NCBI GenBank assembly: GCA_023390555.1 | Contig: JAEWCQ010000021.1 | Span: 1-64,000 of the forward strand | Direction: 5' to 3' | DNA length: 64,000 nt | Source: Bacillota bacterium | GTDB lineage: Bacteria > Bacillota > Clostridia > Lachnospirales > Lachnospiraceae | Shown here: positions 46,612 through 55,038 of the stretch, piece after piece | How positions within the stretch are numbered: position 1 is the first letter of the stretch | Layout of the letters: each line of letters begins with the position of its first letter | Notes under the pieces: generated by a model | What the model saw: the letters and a program-made list of their open reading frames with translations, nothing else | The model's database searches: none | What the model was told of the DNA's origin: nothing | Made by a program: the position numbers and the translations under genes

Positions 46612-48249
46612 TTATGATCGCTGTAAAAGATACATACGCGCTTCATAAGGACGAAGCAATTCCTCTTCCGCAATCGTTTCATAGTTGCACAGTAAAATCT
46701 GCTTGCCTTCCTTATATTTCTCCGGCATTGAAAACGTTATCTGCTCTTCGAAGAAATTGCAGATGACCAGAAGAATCTGTTTTGAATTGGTTCTTGTATA
46801 GGCAAAAATATGCTCATCCTGTTCCAGTAACAGCGCATAGCTTCCATCCACAAAAACCGGGTACTGTTTCCGGAAAGCGATCAGTTTCTGATAATAGGCA
46901 AAGATGGAATCCGGTTGTGACAGCTGCTGTTTTGCATTGATTTTTTTATAATTCGGATTCACCTTAATCCACGGTGTTTCCTCCGTAAATCCTGCGTTCT
47001 CACTGTCATCCCATTGCATCGGCGTTCTCGCATTATCACGGCCCTTTGCATAGACGGAAGCCATAATATCGTCTTTTGCATAACCCTTATCCAATCTTTC
47101 ACGATACATGTTCAGCGTTTCAATGTCCCGGTAATCATCGATATTATACCGGATATTTGTCATACCGAGTTCCTCACCCTGATAGATATATGGGGTACCC
47201 TGCATTCCATGCAGAAGCGTTGCCAGCATTTTCGCAGATTCCATCCAGTATTCCCGGTCATTTCCCCATCTGGACACAATACGCGGCAGATCGTGATTAT
47301 TCCAGAAGAGACTGTTCCATCCCTTCTCAAAAAGTTCTGCCTGCCATCTGCTTAAGATCTCTTTGAGGCAGAGCAGGGAAAATGGTGCCAGATCCCATTT
47401 CTCTTTTCCTTCCTGCTGGTCTATTCCAATGTGTTCAAACTGAAAAACCATGGAAAATTCGCTGTCATCTGGATTGCTGTACTGTTTGGCCAGTTCCGGC
47501 GTTGCACCCCAGGCCTCTCCGACCGTGATCAGGTCTCCTTTCTGAAAAGTCTCCCTGCTCATCTCCCGGATATATTCATGGAGACGCGGTCCGTTGCCCG
47601 TAATTTTCAGATCCGGTTCCTTTGCGATCTGATCGATAACGTCCAGACGAAAACCGCCAACACCTTTTTCCATCCACCATAGGATCATATCGTAAATTTC
47701 TCTGCGCAGCTTTGGATTTTCCCAATTCAGATCCGGCTGCTTCACAGAAAACTGATGGAAATAGTACTGTCCGATTTCCGGAACCCAGGTCCATGCCGAG
47801 CCGCCAAAAGCAGCACGCATATCATTCGGAGCAGTGCCTTCTTCGCCGTCCCGCCACACATAGTAATCATGATAGGGATTCTCTTTGCTTTTTTTTGCCT
47901 CCAGAAACCAGCGGTGCTCGTCTGAGGAATGATTTAAAACCAGATCCATGATAATCCGGATGTGATGCCTGTTTGCCTCTTCAATCAGGTATTCCATATC
48001 CGAAAGACTTCCAAATGTCGGGTCGATGTCCTGATAATCGGATATGTCATACCCATTGTCATCCTGCGGGGAGCGATATACCGGAGAAAGCCAGATCGCA
48101 TCAATTCCCAGGCGTTCCAGATAGGAAAGCCGGTCTGCCAGTCCTCTCAGATCTCCGATTCCATCCTCGTTGCTATCCTGAAAACTACGCGGATAGACCT
48201 GATAGATCACTGCTGTTTTCCACCACTTATCATTATGATTTCCTGTCAT
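46612..48249 (-). CDS. malL: Oligo-1,6-glucosidase type alpha-glucosidase (GH13)
   Basis: A 545-residue intracellular GH13 enzyme of the oligo-1,6-glucosidase group (subfamily 31 features). The catalytic Asp is in GGFRLDVID, the acid/base Glu in TVGEAWG and the transition-state Asp in NNHDLPR; NEDGIGDLRG is a calcium-site motif of the group. The Val after the nucleophile (DVI) is the residue linked to preference for alpha-1,6 bonds; Thr there favours alpha-1,4. It should release glucose from isomaltose-type oligosaccharides. It has a GGAG ribosome site and its own terminator and stands alone between the cluster and the HAD gene. Confidence 0.9.
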   Translation of the reverse strand: MTGNHNDKWWKTAVIYQVYPRSFQDSNEDGIGDLRGLADRLSYLERLGIDAIWLSPVYRSPQDDNGYDISDYQDIDPTFGSLSDMEYLIEEANRHHIRIIMDLVLNHSSDEHRWFLEAKKSKENPYHDYYVWRDGEEGTAPNDMRAAFGGSAWTWVPEIGQYYFHQFSVKQPDLNWENPKLRREIYDMILWWMEKGVGGFRLDVIDQIAKEPDLKITGNGPRLHEYIREMSRETFQKGDLITVGEAWGATPELAKQYSNPDDSEFSMVFQFEHIGIDQQEGKEKWDLAPFSLLCLKEILSRWQAELFEKGWNSLFWNNHDLPRIVSRWGNDREYWMESAKMLATLLHGMQGTPYIYQGEELGMTNIRYNIDDYRDIETLNMYRERLDKGYAKDDIMASVYAKGRDNARTPMQWDDSENAGFTEETPWIKVNPNYKKINAKQQLSQPDSIFAYYQKLIAFRKQYPVFVDGSYALLLEQDEHIFAYTRTNSKQILLVICNFFEEQITFSMPEKYKEGKQILLCNYETIAEEELLRPYEARMYLLQRS

Positions 48250-48306
48250 TTCTTTTTCTCCATTTCACGTTTTTCCTGCTTTTGATCTATTTTAATTACC
48301 TTTTCG

Positions 48307-48352
48307 CCAAAAAACAACCTGCCAAAAGGATTCTTTCCTTCCGGCAGGGTCA
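48307..48352 (-). terminator. Terminator of the HAD hydrolase gene
   Basis: Minus-strand stem CCTGCCGGAAGGA / TCCTTTTGGCAGG with a five-base loop, followed by TTGTTTTTT, just after the gene ending at 48368. Confidence 0.75.
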
Positions 48353-48367
48353 TTTTGGGAAATCAAT

Positions 48368-49114
48368 CTAAATTTTTAGATTTTTACAAACCTTTGCAAT
48401 GTCCATTTCCATCTGACAAAAAGTTGCCTTCGGAGCCTCTTTGCATTCTGGTGAAATATTCGAATGTATATAGTAGGTATCCATTTCGGCTGCCTGTGCT
48501 CCGGCGATATCGCTTTTGGCATCATTTCCGATCATAATACACTGTTTCGGATCCAGATGGTATGTTTCCAACAGAATTGTAAAGAAACGAATGTCCGGTT
48601 TCTTAGTTCCGTACTCTGAGGATATCAGAATTCCGTCAAAATATTTTGCGATATCCAGCACATTCAGCTCATATTCGGTAAAAATACGCTGCGCATTCGA
48701 CAGCAGATATATTTTTTTGCCCATGGCCCGAATCCCGGCAAGCATTTCCGGAACTCCCTCATAGAGGCGGACATATTCCGTCGAAAGTACACGAAAGAAC
48801 TGGCCGGCATGCATGCTGAGTTCCGAATCTGCCTGCACACCTCTCCTGGCAAAAAGTTCCTGAAATACCTGTTCGATGCGGATCTCCGGGAAAGCCTCAT
48901 GTGCATAACGCGGTTCTGCCTCCATCTCGCTTTTCTGCGTTTTTTCACGATTTTCAATCATCGCATGATAGGTTGCTTCCAATTCCTCCGGGCTGTAATG
49001 CGCTCCGTAATAGCCGTAAAAAAGGCTTAGTTTCTCCCAAACTTTTTCATCGCTTTCATCGGTATGGATATCCACCAGTGTTCCATATAAATCAAATACA
49101 TAATTCTCGTACAT
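48368..49114 (-). CDS. HAD-family hydrolase (subfamily IA)
   Basis: A 248-residue haloacid dehalogenase-type phosphatase: nucleophile motif DLYGTLVD at residues 8-15, LLSNAQ (motif II), KKPDIRFF (motif III Lys) and MIGNDAKSDIAGAQ (motif IV), with a helical cap between motifs I and II. The substrate cannot be predicted. The start follows AAGGAG. It is monocistronic, with a terminator downstream. Confidence 0.9.
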   Translation of the reverse strand: MYENYVFDLYGTLVDIHTDESDEKVWEKLSLFYGYYGAHYSPEELEATYHAMIENREKTQKSEMEAEPRYAHEAFPEIRIEQVFQELFARRGVQADSELSMHAGQFFRVLSTEYVRLYEGVPEMLAGIRAMGKKIYLLSNAQRIFTEYELNVLDIAKYFDGILISSEYGTKKPDIRFFTILLETYHLDPKQCIMIGNDAKSDIAGAQAAEMDTYYIHSNISPECKEAPKATFCQMEMDIAKVCKNLKI

Positions 49115-49169
49115 ACACTTTCTCCTTTTCGTTTTCTAGAAACATTTTAATCAAAAATTTTTATCGAAT

Positions 49170-50114
49170 TTATCGAAACATTTTTGTCTTAATGAAGATT
49201 ACCGCAACAATCACACTTAAAATCACTGCAATCATGACAATCGTCAGAAATCCATATGGACTCTGTGCAAACGGCATTCCCTCCGATACCACATTCATGC
49301 CATAAGCGCTGAATATCATCGTCGGTATCGCCATTACAATTGTGATAATAGCAAGCACTTTCATGACAATATTCAGATTATTGGAAATAACCGATGCAAA
49401 CGCATCCATCATACCGCTTAAAATTCCGCTGTAGATATTCGCCATCTCAATTGCCTGCTTGTTTTCTACGATAACATCCTCCAAAAGATCTTCATCTTCG
49501 GGATATTTTTTTAAACTGTCATTTTTAAAGAGCTTCTCCAGTACAACCTCATTGGAACGAAGTGCTGTCGTAAAGTACACCAGACTCTTTTCAAGCTTCA
49601 GCAACTCAATCAGTTCCCGGTTCTGTGTGGACTTGTGCAGTTTATTCTCCACCTGGTCACTCTGTCTGTCAATAATTCTCAGATACTGCAGAAATTGCGA
49701 AGCAGTACGGTATAAAATCTGCAGTACAAACCGCGATTTCATAGCAGGGTTAAAGGAACGTACCGCACCGGCAAGAAATCCCTTCAAAATCGGCGTCTCC
49801 TCCAGGCAGACTGTGACTACTGCCTTTTTCACCAGAAAAATAGAGAGCGGGATGGTATCATACAGTTCTTTATCATTATGGGTCTCGATCGTGGGGATGT
49901 TCACTAATACCATCGTAAAGTTGTCATCCGTTTCAATACGGGAGCGCTCATCGGTATCCAATGCAGATTTTACAGCATCGGTATCAATGCCATAACGTTC
50001 TGCAATCTCCGCGACCTCTGCCTCTGTCGGATTCACTAAATTGATCCAACAGTCCTCCCTCGGTGATTCAATTTCTGCAATTCTGTTTTCTACGGCACTG
50101 TAGTAGTTAATCAT
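49170..50114 (-). CDS. corA: CorA-family Mg2+ transporter
   Basis: A 314-residue divalent-cation channel with a large cytoplasmic N-terminal domain and two C-terminal helices. The selectivity motif GMN is present in SAYGMNVVSEGMPF between them. A frame opens at 50165, but that lies in the regulatory hairpin; the ATG at 50114 follows GGGAAG and starts MINYYS. It is controlled by the M-box riboswitch directly upstream, which supports Mg2+ as the substrate. Confidence 0.95.
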   Translation of the reverse strand: MINYYSAVENRIAEIESPREDCWINLVNPTEAEVAEIAERYGIDTDAVKSALDTDERSRIETDDNFTMVLVNIPTIETHNDKELYDTIPLSIFLVKKAVVTVCLEETPILKGFLAGAVRSFNPAMKSRFVLQILYRTASQFLQYLRIIDRQSDQVENKLHKSTQNRELIELLKLEKSLVYFTTALRSNEVVLEKLFKNDSLKKYPEDEDLLEDVIVENKQAIEMANIYSGILSGMMDAFASVISNNLNIVMKVLAIITIVMAIPTMIFSAYGMNVVSEGMPFAQSPYGFLTIVMIAVILSVIVAVIFIKTKMFR

Positions 50115-50141
50115 CTTTCCACTTCCCTTCTTTTTTTCAAT

Positions 50142-50180
50142 TAAAAAGTCCTTATCATTGCTCAAACAATGATAAGGACA
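50142..50180 (-). terminator. Riboswitch-controlled terminator before corA
   Basis: GTCCTTATCATTG, a six-base loop, CAATGATAAGGAC and then TTTTT, ending about 30 bases before the corA start. It is the expression platform of the M-box aptamer. Confidence 0.92.
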
Positions 50181-50184
50181 CTAT

Positions 50185-50345
50185 TCCCATCAATATCACG
50201 TTCAAGCTTTAGCTTCATAGGGCGATGAAATTACATTATTCTATGCCTTGACGACATAGACTGTTGACCTTCTCATAGTGTCTCCACTACTCCGCGGCAG
50301 TAATCCGTATCCCTATGGTAGCCTCACCTACCGGACCTTTATTTA
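50185..50345 (-). promoter_or_regulatory. M-box (ykoK) Mg2+ riboswitch
   Basis: In the minus-strand RNA, GGTAGGTGAGGCTACC..., GGGATAC, TTACTGCC, AAGGTCAACAG and a distal GCTAAAGCTTGAACG segment occur in the order and spacing of the M-box aptamer. With high Mg2+ the aptamer folds and allows the downstream terminator, switching off corA. Aptamer edges are approximate. Confidence 0.93.
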
Positions 50346-50356
50346 ATTCCTAGATA

Positions 50357-50385
50357 AGTATATTTCCTGACTGCTAATTTGTCAA
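50357..50385 (-). promoter_or_regulatory. Promoter of the M-box/corA transcript
   Basis: -35 TTGACA (50380-50385), 17-base spacer, -10 TATACT (50357-50362). It overlaps the 3' end of sigF and places the RNA start at about 50349, just before the aptamer. Confidence 0.85.
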
Positions 50386-51153
50386 CCTACTTCTCATCCG
50401 AAGCAGAACTTTTTTTTCAAGGCGACTGACCTGAACCTGACTGATTCCGAGCTCTTCCGCCACAGCAACCTGTGTTTTTTCCTGAAAATACCGCAGATCA
50501 ATCAATTTCCGCTCCGATTCACTCAACTCCTCCAGCAGTTCTTCCACCAGCATATGATTCAGTACCTTTTCTTCCGCGCCTGTTTCTTCGGACGCGCTGC
50601 CCGATCCGCCATTCCCTCCATGTACACAGCCGATTCCGCCCGAGGATGCCATCACCTGATCGACGAGATAGATCTCGCTTCCGTCATTCTGATAGACAGA
50701 TTTATAAATCGATTCCACTTCAATTCTAGCATCCGATGCCATGACAATTTCTTCCATCGTAAGCCCGGTTGCCTCTTTTATTTCCTCTAACGTAGGCTCC
50801 CGCCCGAGTTTATTGGAAAGCTGAGAATTCGCCTGCATAATCTTATAGCCATTCTCTTTTAAGGTACGTGACACTTTGATCAGACCGTCATCTCGCAAAA
50901 AACGCTTGATTTCCCCGCTGATTACCGGCACCGCATAGGTCGAGAAGCGCACATCAAAGCTCGTGTCAAATTTATCGATCGCTTTGATCAGTCCCATACT
51001 CCCTATCTGAAACAGTTCATCCCTGTCATGTCCACGGTTCTCATAACGTTTCACAATGCTCCATACCAGTCCGAGATTCTCTGACACAAGCTGTTCCCTT
51101 GCTTCTTTATCCCCACTGTGTGCCTTTTCTATCATTGCAATCGTACGTTCCAT
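50374..51153 (-). CDS. sigF: Forespore sigma factor F
   Basis: A 259-residue sporulation sigma factor: region 2 (DELFQIGSMGLIKAIDKFD, RFSTYAVPVISGEIKRFLRDDG), region 3 (REPTLEEIKEATGL) and region 4 (VAVAEELGISQVQVSRLEKKVL). Third gene of the spoIIA operon, six bases after spoIIAB; its activity is held by SpoIIAB until SpoIIAA releases it in the forespore. Odd point: the linker between regions 3 and 4 contains a Gly/Ser-rich insertion (about residues 168-193, SSGGIGCVHGGNGGSGSAS) not found in the Bacillus protein. Confidence 0.96.
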   Translation of the reverse strand: MERTIAMIEKAHSGDKEAREQLVSENLGLVWSIVKRYENRGHDRDELFQIGSMGLIKAIDKFDTSFDVRFSTYAVPVISGEIKRFLRDDGLIKVSRTLKENGYKIMQANSQLSNKLGREPTLEEIKEATGLTMEEIVMASDARIEVESIYKSVYQNDGSEIYLVDQVMASSGGIGCVHGGNGGSGSASEETGAEEKVLNHMLVEELLEELSESERKLIDLRYFQEKTQVAVAEELGISQVQVSRLEKKVLLRMRSRLTN

Positions 51154-51158
51154 AGAAT

Positions 51159-51596
51159 CTAACAGTCATCCTTCCTGCCAAGCGACTTCTTCATGATTAC
51201 TCTGGTTCCCTTACCTGGTTCTGACTCTACCTGTACCTCATCCATGAATGCTTCCATAAATGCAAAACCCATACCAGATCGCTCCAGCTCCGGCTTCGTT
51301 GTAAAAAACGGGGTCCGCGCCTTTTCAATATCTGCAATTCCCTTCCCGGTGTCTTCCACGCTAAGTTCGACAAACTGATCTGCAATCGCACAGGAAAGAA
51401 CCACTTTTCCCTTCTGCTCCTCATATCCATGAATAATCGCATTCGTCACGGCCTCCGAAACAGCCGTCTTGATGTCGGCCAGTTCATCCAGGGTCGGATT
51501 TAATTCTGCGATAAAGGCCGCAACCGTCACTCTTGCAAATCCTTCATTGATGGAAAGAGAATCAAACTCCACACGCATTTCATTTTTCATTCCCAT
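51159..51596 (-). CDS. spoIIAB: Anti-sigma F factor / serine kinase SpoIIAB
   Basis: A 145-residue GHKL-type kinase: N-box AVSEAVTNAIIHGY, G1 box VEDTGKGIAD, G2 box ERSGMGFAFMEAFMD. It binds sigma F and phosphorylates SpoIIAA. It lies between spoIIAA (three bases apart) and sigF. Confidence 0.97.
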   Translation of the reverse strand: MGMKNEMRVEFDSLSINEGFARVTVAAFIAELNPTLDELADIKTAVSEAVTNAIIHGYEEQKGKVVLSCAIADQFVELSVEDTGKGIADIEKARTPFFTTKPELERSGMGFAFMEAFMDEVQVESEPGKGTRVIMKKSLGRKDDC

Positions 51597-51599
51597 GAT

Positions 51600-51920
51600 C
51601 TACTCCTCCTCTTTTGTCTTAATTTTGATGATTTTATGTAATCCCGATACGACAAATATTTTCTGAATCCGCTCATTCAGATTCTCTGCCGCGACTTCTC
51701 CGCCGCTGTAACTCATGTTCTTGCAGCGGCCGATCAGCACGCCGATTCCGGAACTGTCCATAAATTCTGTTTCTGAGAAATCAAATACCAGTCTTCTTAC
51801 GTGATACGCATCCACAAGCAGGTCCGTCTCCATCCGAAGCTGGGTGGCGCAGTGATGATCCAGTTCTTTTGGCACACAGATCGTTAGGCAGCCCTCTTTT
51901 AATTCGTAATTACATTCCAT
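51600..51920 (-). CDS. spoIIAA: Anti-anti-sigma factor SpoIIAA
   Basis: A 106-residue STAS-domain protein; the Ser phosphorylated by SpoIIAB lies in FMDSSGIGVLIGR. The unphosphorylated form frees sigma F from SpoIIAB. The start follows AGGAGG. It is the first gene of the spoIIA operon. A terminator-like hairpin ends only about 20 bases before its start codon, leaving the position of the sigma H promoter unclear. Confidence 0.96.
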   Translation of the reverse strand: MECNYELKEGCLTICVPKELDHHCATQLRMETDLLVDAYHVRRLVFDFSETEFMDSSGIGVLIGRCKNMSYSGGEVAAENLNERIQKIFVVSGLHKIIKIKTKEEE

Positions 51921-51935
51921 CCTGTTTCCTCCTAA

Positions 51936-51975
51936 AATGACAAAAAGACGCCGGGAATCTCCTGACGTCTTTTGT
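51936..51975 (-). terminator. Hairpin after the TPR gene, directly before spoIIAA
   Basis: AAAAGACG ... CGTCTTTT with a 15-base interior, followed by T-rich sequence in the minus-strand RNA. It probably ends the TPR-protein transcript. Confidence 0.7.
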
Positions 51976-52024
51976 AATTGATGATTGTTTTTTCTATATT
52001 CTATTTTATTTCTAACGTATCATG

Positions 52025-53488
52025 CTACTGTGCAACAGTATCGTCGCCTGTTGTTCCGGTTGTGTCGTCGCCCGTCGTCCCGGTTGTATCATCTCCCGTT
52101 GTCCCGGTATCCGCTGTTACTCCCATTGCCTCGAGATATCTCTGTGCGTTGGAAGCACGTTCCGTATTCGGATACGATGCAATAATCTTCTGGTAATATT
52201 CCGCAGCCTTATCATTCTGACCGAGATTCCGGTAGGACTGTGCCAGATAATAAACCGCATTTCCGTTATTGTAGGTCTCATCCATTGCAACTACCTTTTC
52301 AAGATTGGTCACTGCGTCTGTATAATTCTGTCTGGAATATGCAGAGTAGCCGTCATTATAGGCCGTCTGTATATACTGGGCATTTACCGTTGCATTGATG
52401 CTGTCATAGGTCGCCTTTGCCGTATCCGAAAGATAATCCGTATTGACACTCGCAAGTGCATCTCCCGCCGCTGTAATATCGCCCTGTGTATATGCAACAT
52501 AGGCATTCAGCAGCTGCTCATAGGCAGCGATCTTGCTGTCGTTCTCTTTCGAAGCATTGTCGGCATCGCTTACCTTCCCGTTTAATGTGTCAATCTGACT
52601 CTGCAGCGACGTAATCGTCTGCTCTTTGGTAGAAATGGTGTCATTGGCTTCCCGCACCGCCGCATCCGCCTCACTCTGTGCCGCATGTCTGATGTTTGGA
52701 ACAATCAGAAAACAGGTGATAAATACACCGATCACCACACCGATGATCAGATTGATAATCGTGGATACCGCAGAATTATCCTTCAGATGTTTCGGCTGTA
52801 TAATGGTTTCATTCCCATTTTTATAGGCAATCAGATCTTCATTTTTGTCACTCTTTTTCCCTGCGGAATCTCCCTTGAGCATGGAATTAACTTCCTTCAG
52901 ATAACGCAGCGTCAAAGTATTGCTGGAATCTATCTTACCCGCCGCACGCAGGCATCGCTTCGCCTGCTCGTATTTTCCATCCTGAATATAGAGCAGGGCC
53001 AGTAACTGATGTCCCTTGATCAGTTTCGGATTCAGGGAAAGTACCTTTTTCAGCTGGATAATTGCCAGATCTCTGCTGTCCTGCCTGCAATACATCAATG
53101 CCTGATTGTACTTCTTGATCGTCTGGTTGATGGCTTCCAGCTTGGACGGATTCTTCTGGATTGCATCCAGATACCGCTCCGCGTCATTCCTCTCATTCTG
53201 GAAGTTCCTGCTGATCACCCATTCACTTAACGCAGAGACCGTCTCACCCATTTCAAAATATACCAGTCCCAGAAGATTCCTTGCCTGTATATTCAACTTA
53301 TTGAAACGCAGACTCTTGTTCAGGCTGGTGACCGCACCGGACAGATCCCTTACGGATGCCTTTGCCAGTCCTTCATTATAATAAAAATTCGATTCATGAA
53401 TAATTTTCTTATATATTTTTACATCAGCAGCACAATGCGGACAAAAGTCTTCTTTTGTCAGCTCTGCTCCACAATACATGCAATTCAT
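52025..53488 (-). CDS. Zinc-ribbon, TPR-repeat membrane protein
   Basis: 487 residues. The N-terminal zinc ribbon (CMYCGAELTKEDFCPHC) is followed by TPR repeats (about 35-200), one membrane helix (about 250-270, INLIIGVVIGVFITCFLIV), a coiled coil (about 280-320, with QSQIDTLNGKVSD), and a second set of TPRs (about 320-465) that would be extracytoplasmic. The tail has three seven-residue repeats of the type GTTGDDT. The role is unknown; such proteins are common in Lachnospiraceae and may scaffold envelope or division complexes. Confidence 0.85.
   Translation of the reverse strand: MNCMYCGAELTKEDFCPHCAADVKIYKKIIHESNFYYNEGLAKASVRDLSGAVTSLNKSLRFNKLNIQARNLLGLVYFEMGETVSALSEWVISRNFQNERNDAERYLDAIQKNPSKLEAINQTIKKYNQALMYCRQDSRDLAIIQLKKVLSLNPKLIKGHQLLALLYIQDGKYEQAKRCLRAAGKIDSSNTLTLRYLKEVNSMLKGDSAGKKSDKNEDLIAYKNGNETIIQPKHLKDNSAVSTIINLIIGVVIGVFITCFLIVPNIRHAAQSEADAAVREANDTISTKEQTITSLQSQIDTLNGKVSDADNASKENDSKIAAYEQLLNAYVAYTQGDITAAGDALASVNTDYLSDTAKATYDSINATVNAQYIQTAYNDGYSAYSRQNYTDAVTNLEKVVAMDETYNNGNAVYYLAQSYRNLGQNDKAAEYYQKIIASYPNTERASNAQRYLEAMGVTADTGTTGDDTTGTTGDDTTGTTGDDTVAQ
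52040..52102. repeat. Three 21-base in-frame repeats at the end of the TPR gene
   Basis: Three imperfect copies of a 21-base unit encode GTTGDDT repeats in the acidic C-terminal tail. In-frame repeats of this kind can vary in copy number without breaking the gene. Confidence 0.7.
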
Positions 53489-53517
53489 AGGATACCTCGC
53501 TTAATCTCGAATGATGT

Positions 53518-53661
53518 TTACTGGTTGCTTTTTGTTTCTTTCAGCATCTCCCTTAAAATATCCGTCATATCGGTTAAGTCATGATTGTATATTGCATCCT
53601 CCGCTTCTTCCACTTCAAGACTCGGCTGAAATTTCTTCAATTCTTCTTCAAAGTCAATCAT
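53518..53661 (-). CDS. 47-residue acidic small protein coupled to folC
   Basis: An intact frame of 47 codons with a perfect AGGAGG site six to seven bases before its ATG. It starts eight bases inside the 3' end of folC (ATGATTGA overlap), so translation is probably coupled. The product begins MIDFEEELKKFQPSLEVEE and is strongly acidic (Glu/Asp-rich), helical, with no membrane segment. I do not recognise a family. Its ribosome site and codon pattern argue that it is a real gene. It lies between folC and the TPR-protein gene in the same direction. Confidence 0.75.
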   Translation of the reverse strand: MIDFEEELKKFQPSLEVEEAEDAIYNHDLTDMTDILREMLKETKSNQ

Positions 53662-54946
53662 TCTTTTTTCCTCCTGCTATCTTTTCCAATTCTCCAATCA
53701 GGTAAAGGGAACCCGCACAAAACAGGCTCTGTCCCTCCGCTTTATGATCTATGGCATATGCATATGCCTCATTACAATCTCTAATTACACACGTCTGCAC
53801 GTGATGTCCTTCAAATTCTTCTGCAAGTACCTCAGGCTCCAAACCTCTTTCATCCGGAATCTTTGTCACGATTACCTGTCCCCAGGCGACCTCTTTTGCC
53901 AAAGCCTCAATCACCTTATGGTAATTTTTCTCTTTCACCATGGAAAACAGCAGCAATGGGGCTCTTTTTTCCATTCGTTTTACGGTCTGTATCAGTGCCG
54001 CAATTCCGTCTGCATTATGCGCTCCGTCAAAATACACATCTTTCCTGACTTCCTGCATTCTTCCTGCCCATATCGTTTGCCTCATACCCTCTTTCATCAA
54101 TCCGGAATCAATACCGGTCTCAGCGGACAGTAATGACAGCGCCTGATATGCCAGCGCAGCGTTCATCATCTGATATTCCGCCGGAAAAGGGATTTGCAGA
54201 TTAACAACATCATAGCCGGAATAAAAATAAAAATCAATCTTTTTTCCTGTTATTTCATGAATCTTAAGATTTTTCCTGTTCACTTCATAAAACGGTGCAT
54301 TTTTTTCTCTTGCAAAGCTGCGAATCACCCTGGACGCTGCCGGATCGTTTCCGTCAAAAACCACCGGAACTCCCTGTTTGATGATGCCGGCTTTTTCAGC
54401 AGCGATCTGTTCTATCGTATCTCCAAGTATCTCGGTATGCTCAAGACTGATGGATGTGATAACCGTCATCTGCGGCCTCGGGAAAATATTTGTTGCATCC
54501 AGTCTGCCGCCCAGCCCTGTCTCCAACACGACATATTCTACCTTATATTCCGCAAACAGAAGCATTCCCATCGCAAAAAGGTACTCAAAAAAGGCCGGAT
54601 GGGCAAGCCCTTCTTCCTGCATCTTTTCGACCGTATCCCGGACTTTTTCAAAAGCCAGCATAAAATCTTCCTTCGTACAGTTTGTACCATTTATCTGAAA
54701 ACGTTCTTCCATACAGACCAGATGCGGAGAAGTAAACAGCCCTGTCTGCTTTCCCGCCTTGCATAACACACTGTTTAGGAATGCACAGACACTTCCCTTT
54801 CCATTGCTCCCGGCTATATGGATTACTTTAAATTTTCTCTCCGGATTGCCGAGACGATTCAGTAATTCTCTCGTGTGTTCCAATCCGTTTTTCTTTGTAT
54901 ATTTTGGTATACCATAGATATACGCACATATTTCTTCATAAGTCAC
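53654..54946 (-). CDS. folC: Folylpolyglutamate synthase / dihydrofolate synthase
   Basis: About 430 residues of the Mur-ligase superfamily: P-loop HIAGSNGKGSVCAFL, ETGLGGRLDATNIF, SISLEHTEILGDT and the C-terminal FDGAHNADGI motif. It adds glutamate to dihydropteroate and folates in the cytoplasm. Two GTG starts are possible: 54958 lies in the stem of a terminator-like hairpin, and 54946 gives the family-typical N-terminus (M)TYEEICAYI, so I choose the latter. The 3' end overlaps the small acidic gene. Confidence 0.94.
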   Translation of the reverse strand: MTYEEICAYIYGIPKYTKKNGLEHTRELLNRLGNPERKFKVIHIAGSNGKGSVCAFLNSVLCKAGKQTGLFTSPHLVCMEERFQINGTNCTKEDFMLAFEKVRDTVEKMQEEGLAHPAFFEYLFAMGMLLFAEYKVEYVVLETGLGGRLDATNIFPRPQMTVITSISLEHTEILGDTIEQIAAEKAGIIKQGVPVVFDGNDPAASRVIRSFAREKNAPFYEVNRKNLKIHEITGKKIDFYFYSGYDVVNLQIPFPAEYQMMNAALAYQALSLLSAETGIDSGLMKEGMRQTIWAGRMQEVRKDVYFDGAHNADGIAALIQTVKRMEKRAPLLLFSMVKEKNYHKVIEALAKEVAWGQVIVTKIPDERGLEPEVLAEEFEGHHVQTCVIRDCNEAYAYAIDHKAEGQSLFCAGSLYLIGELEKIAGGKKND

Positions 54947-54990
54947 AAAAATCACCACTACCTTAGTATAATATAGTGGCGATTTTTTTC
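54944..54990 (-). promoter_or_regulatory. Hairpin and promoter-like elements at the folC start
   Basis: Minus strand: A-run, AATCGCCACTA, 13-base loop, TAGTGGTGATT, T-run. This looks like the terminator of the upstream fapA gene (ends 55039). The same bases contain a possible folC promoter (TTGAAA, 16 bases, TATACT), with the -10 in the loop and the first possible GTG start in the 3' arm. Confidence 0.5.
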
Positions 54991-55038
54991 AAGTCCCTTT
55001 GTATTTTCCACTCCGCTTTTTCATCGCAGTATCTGATT

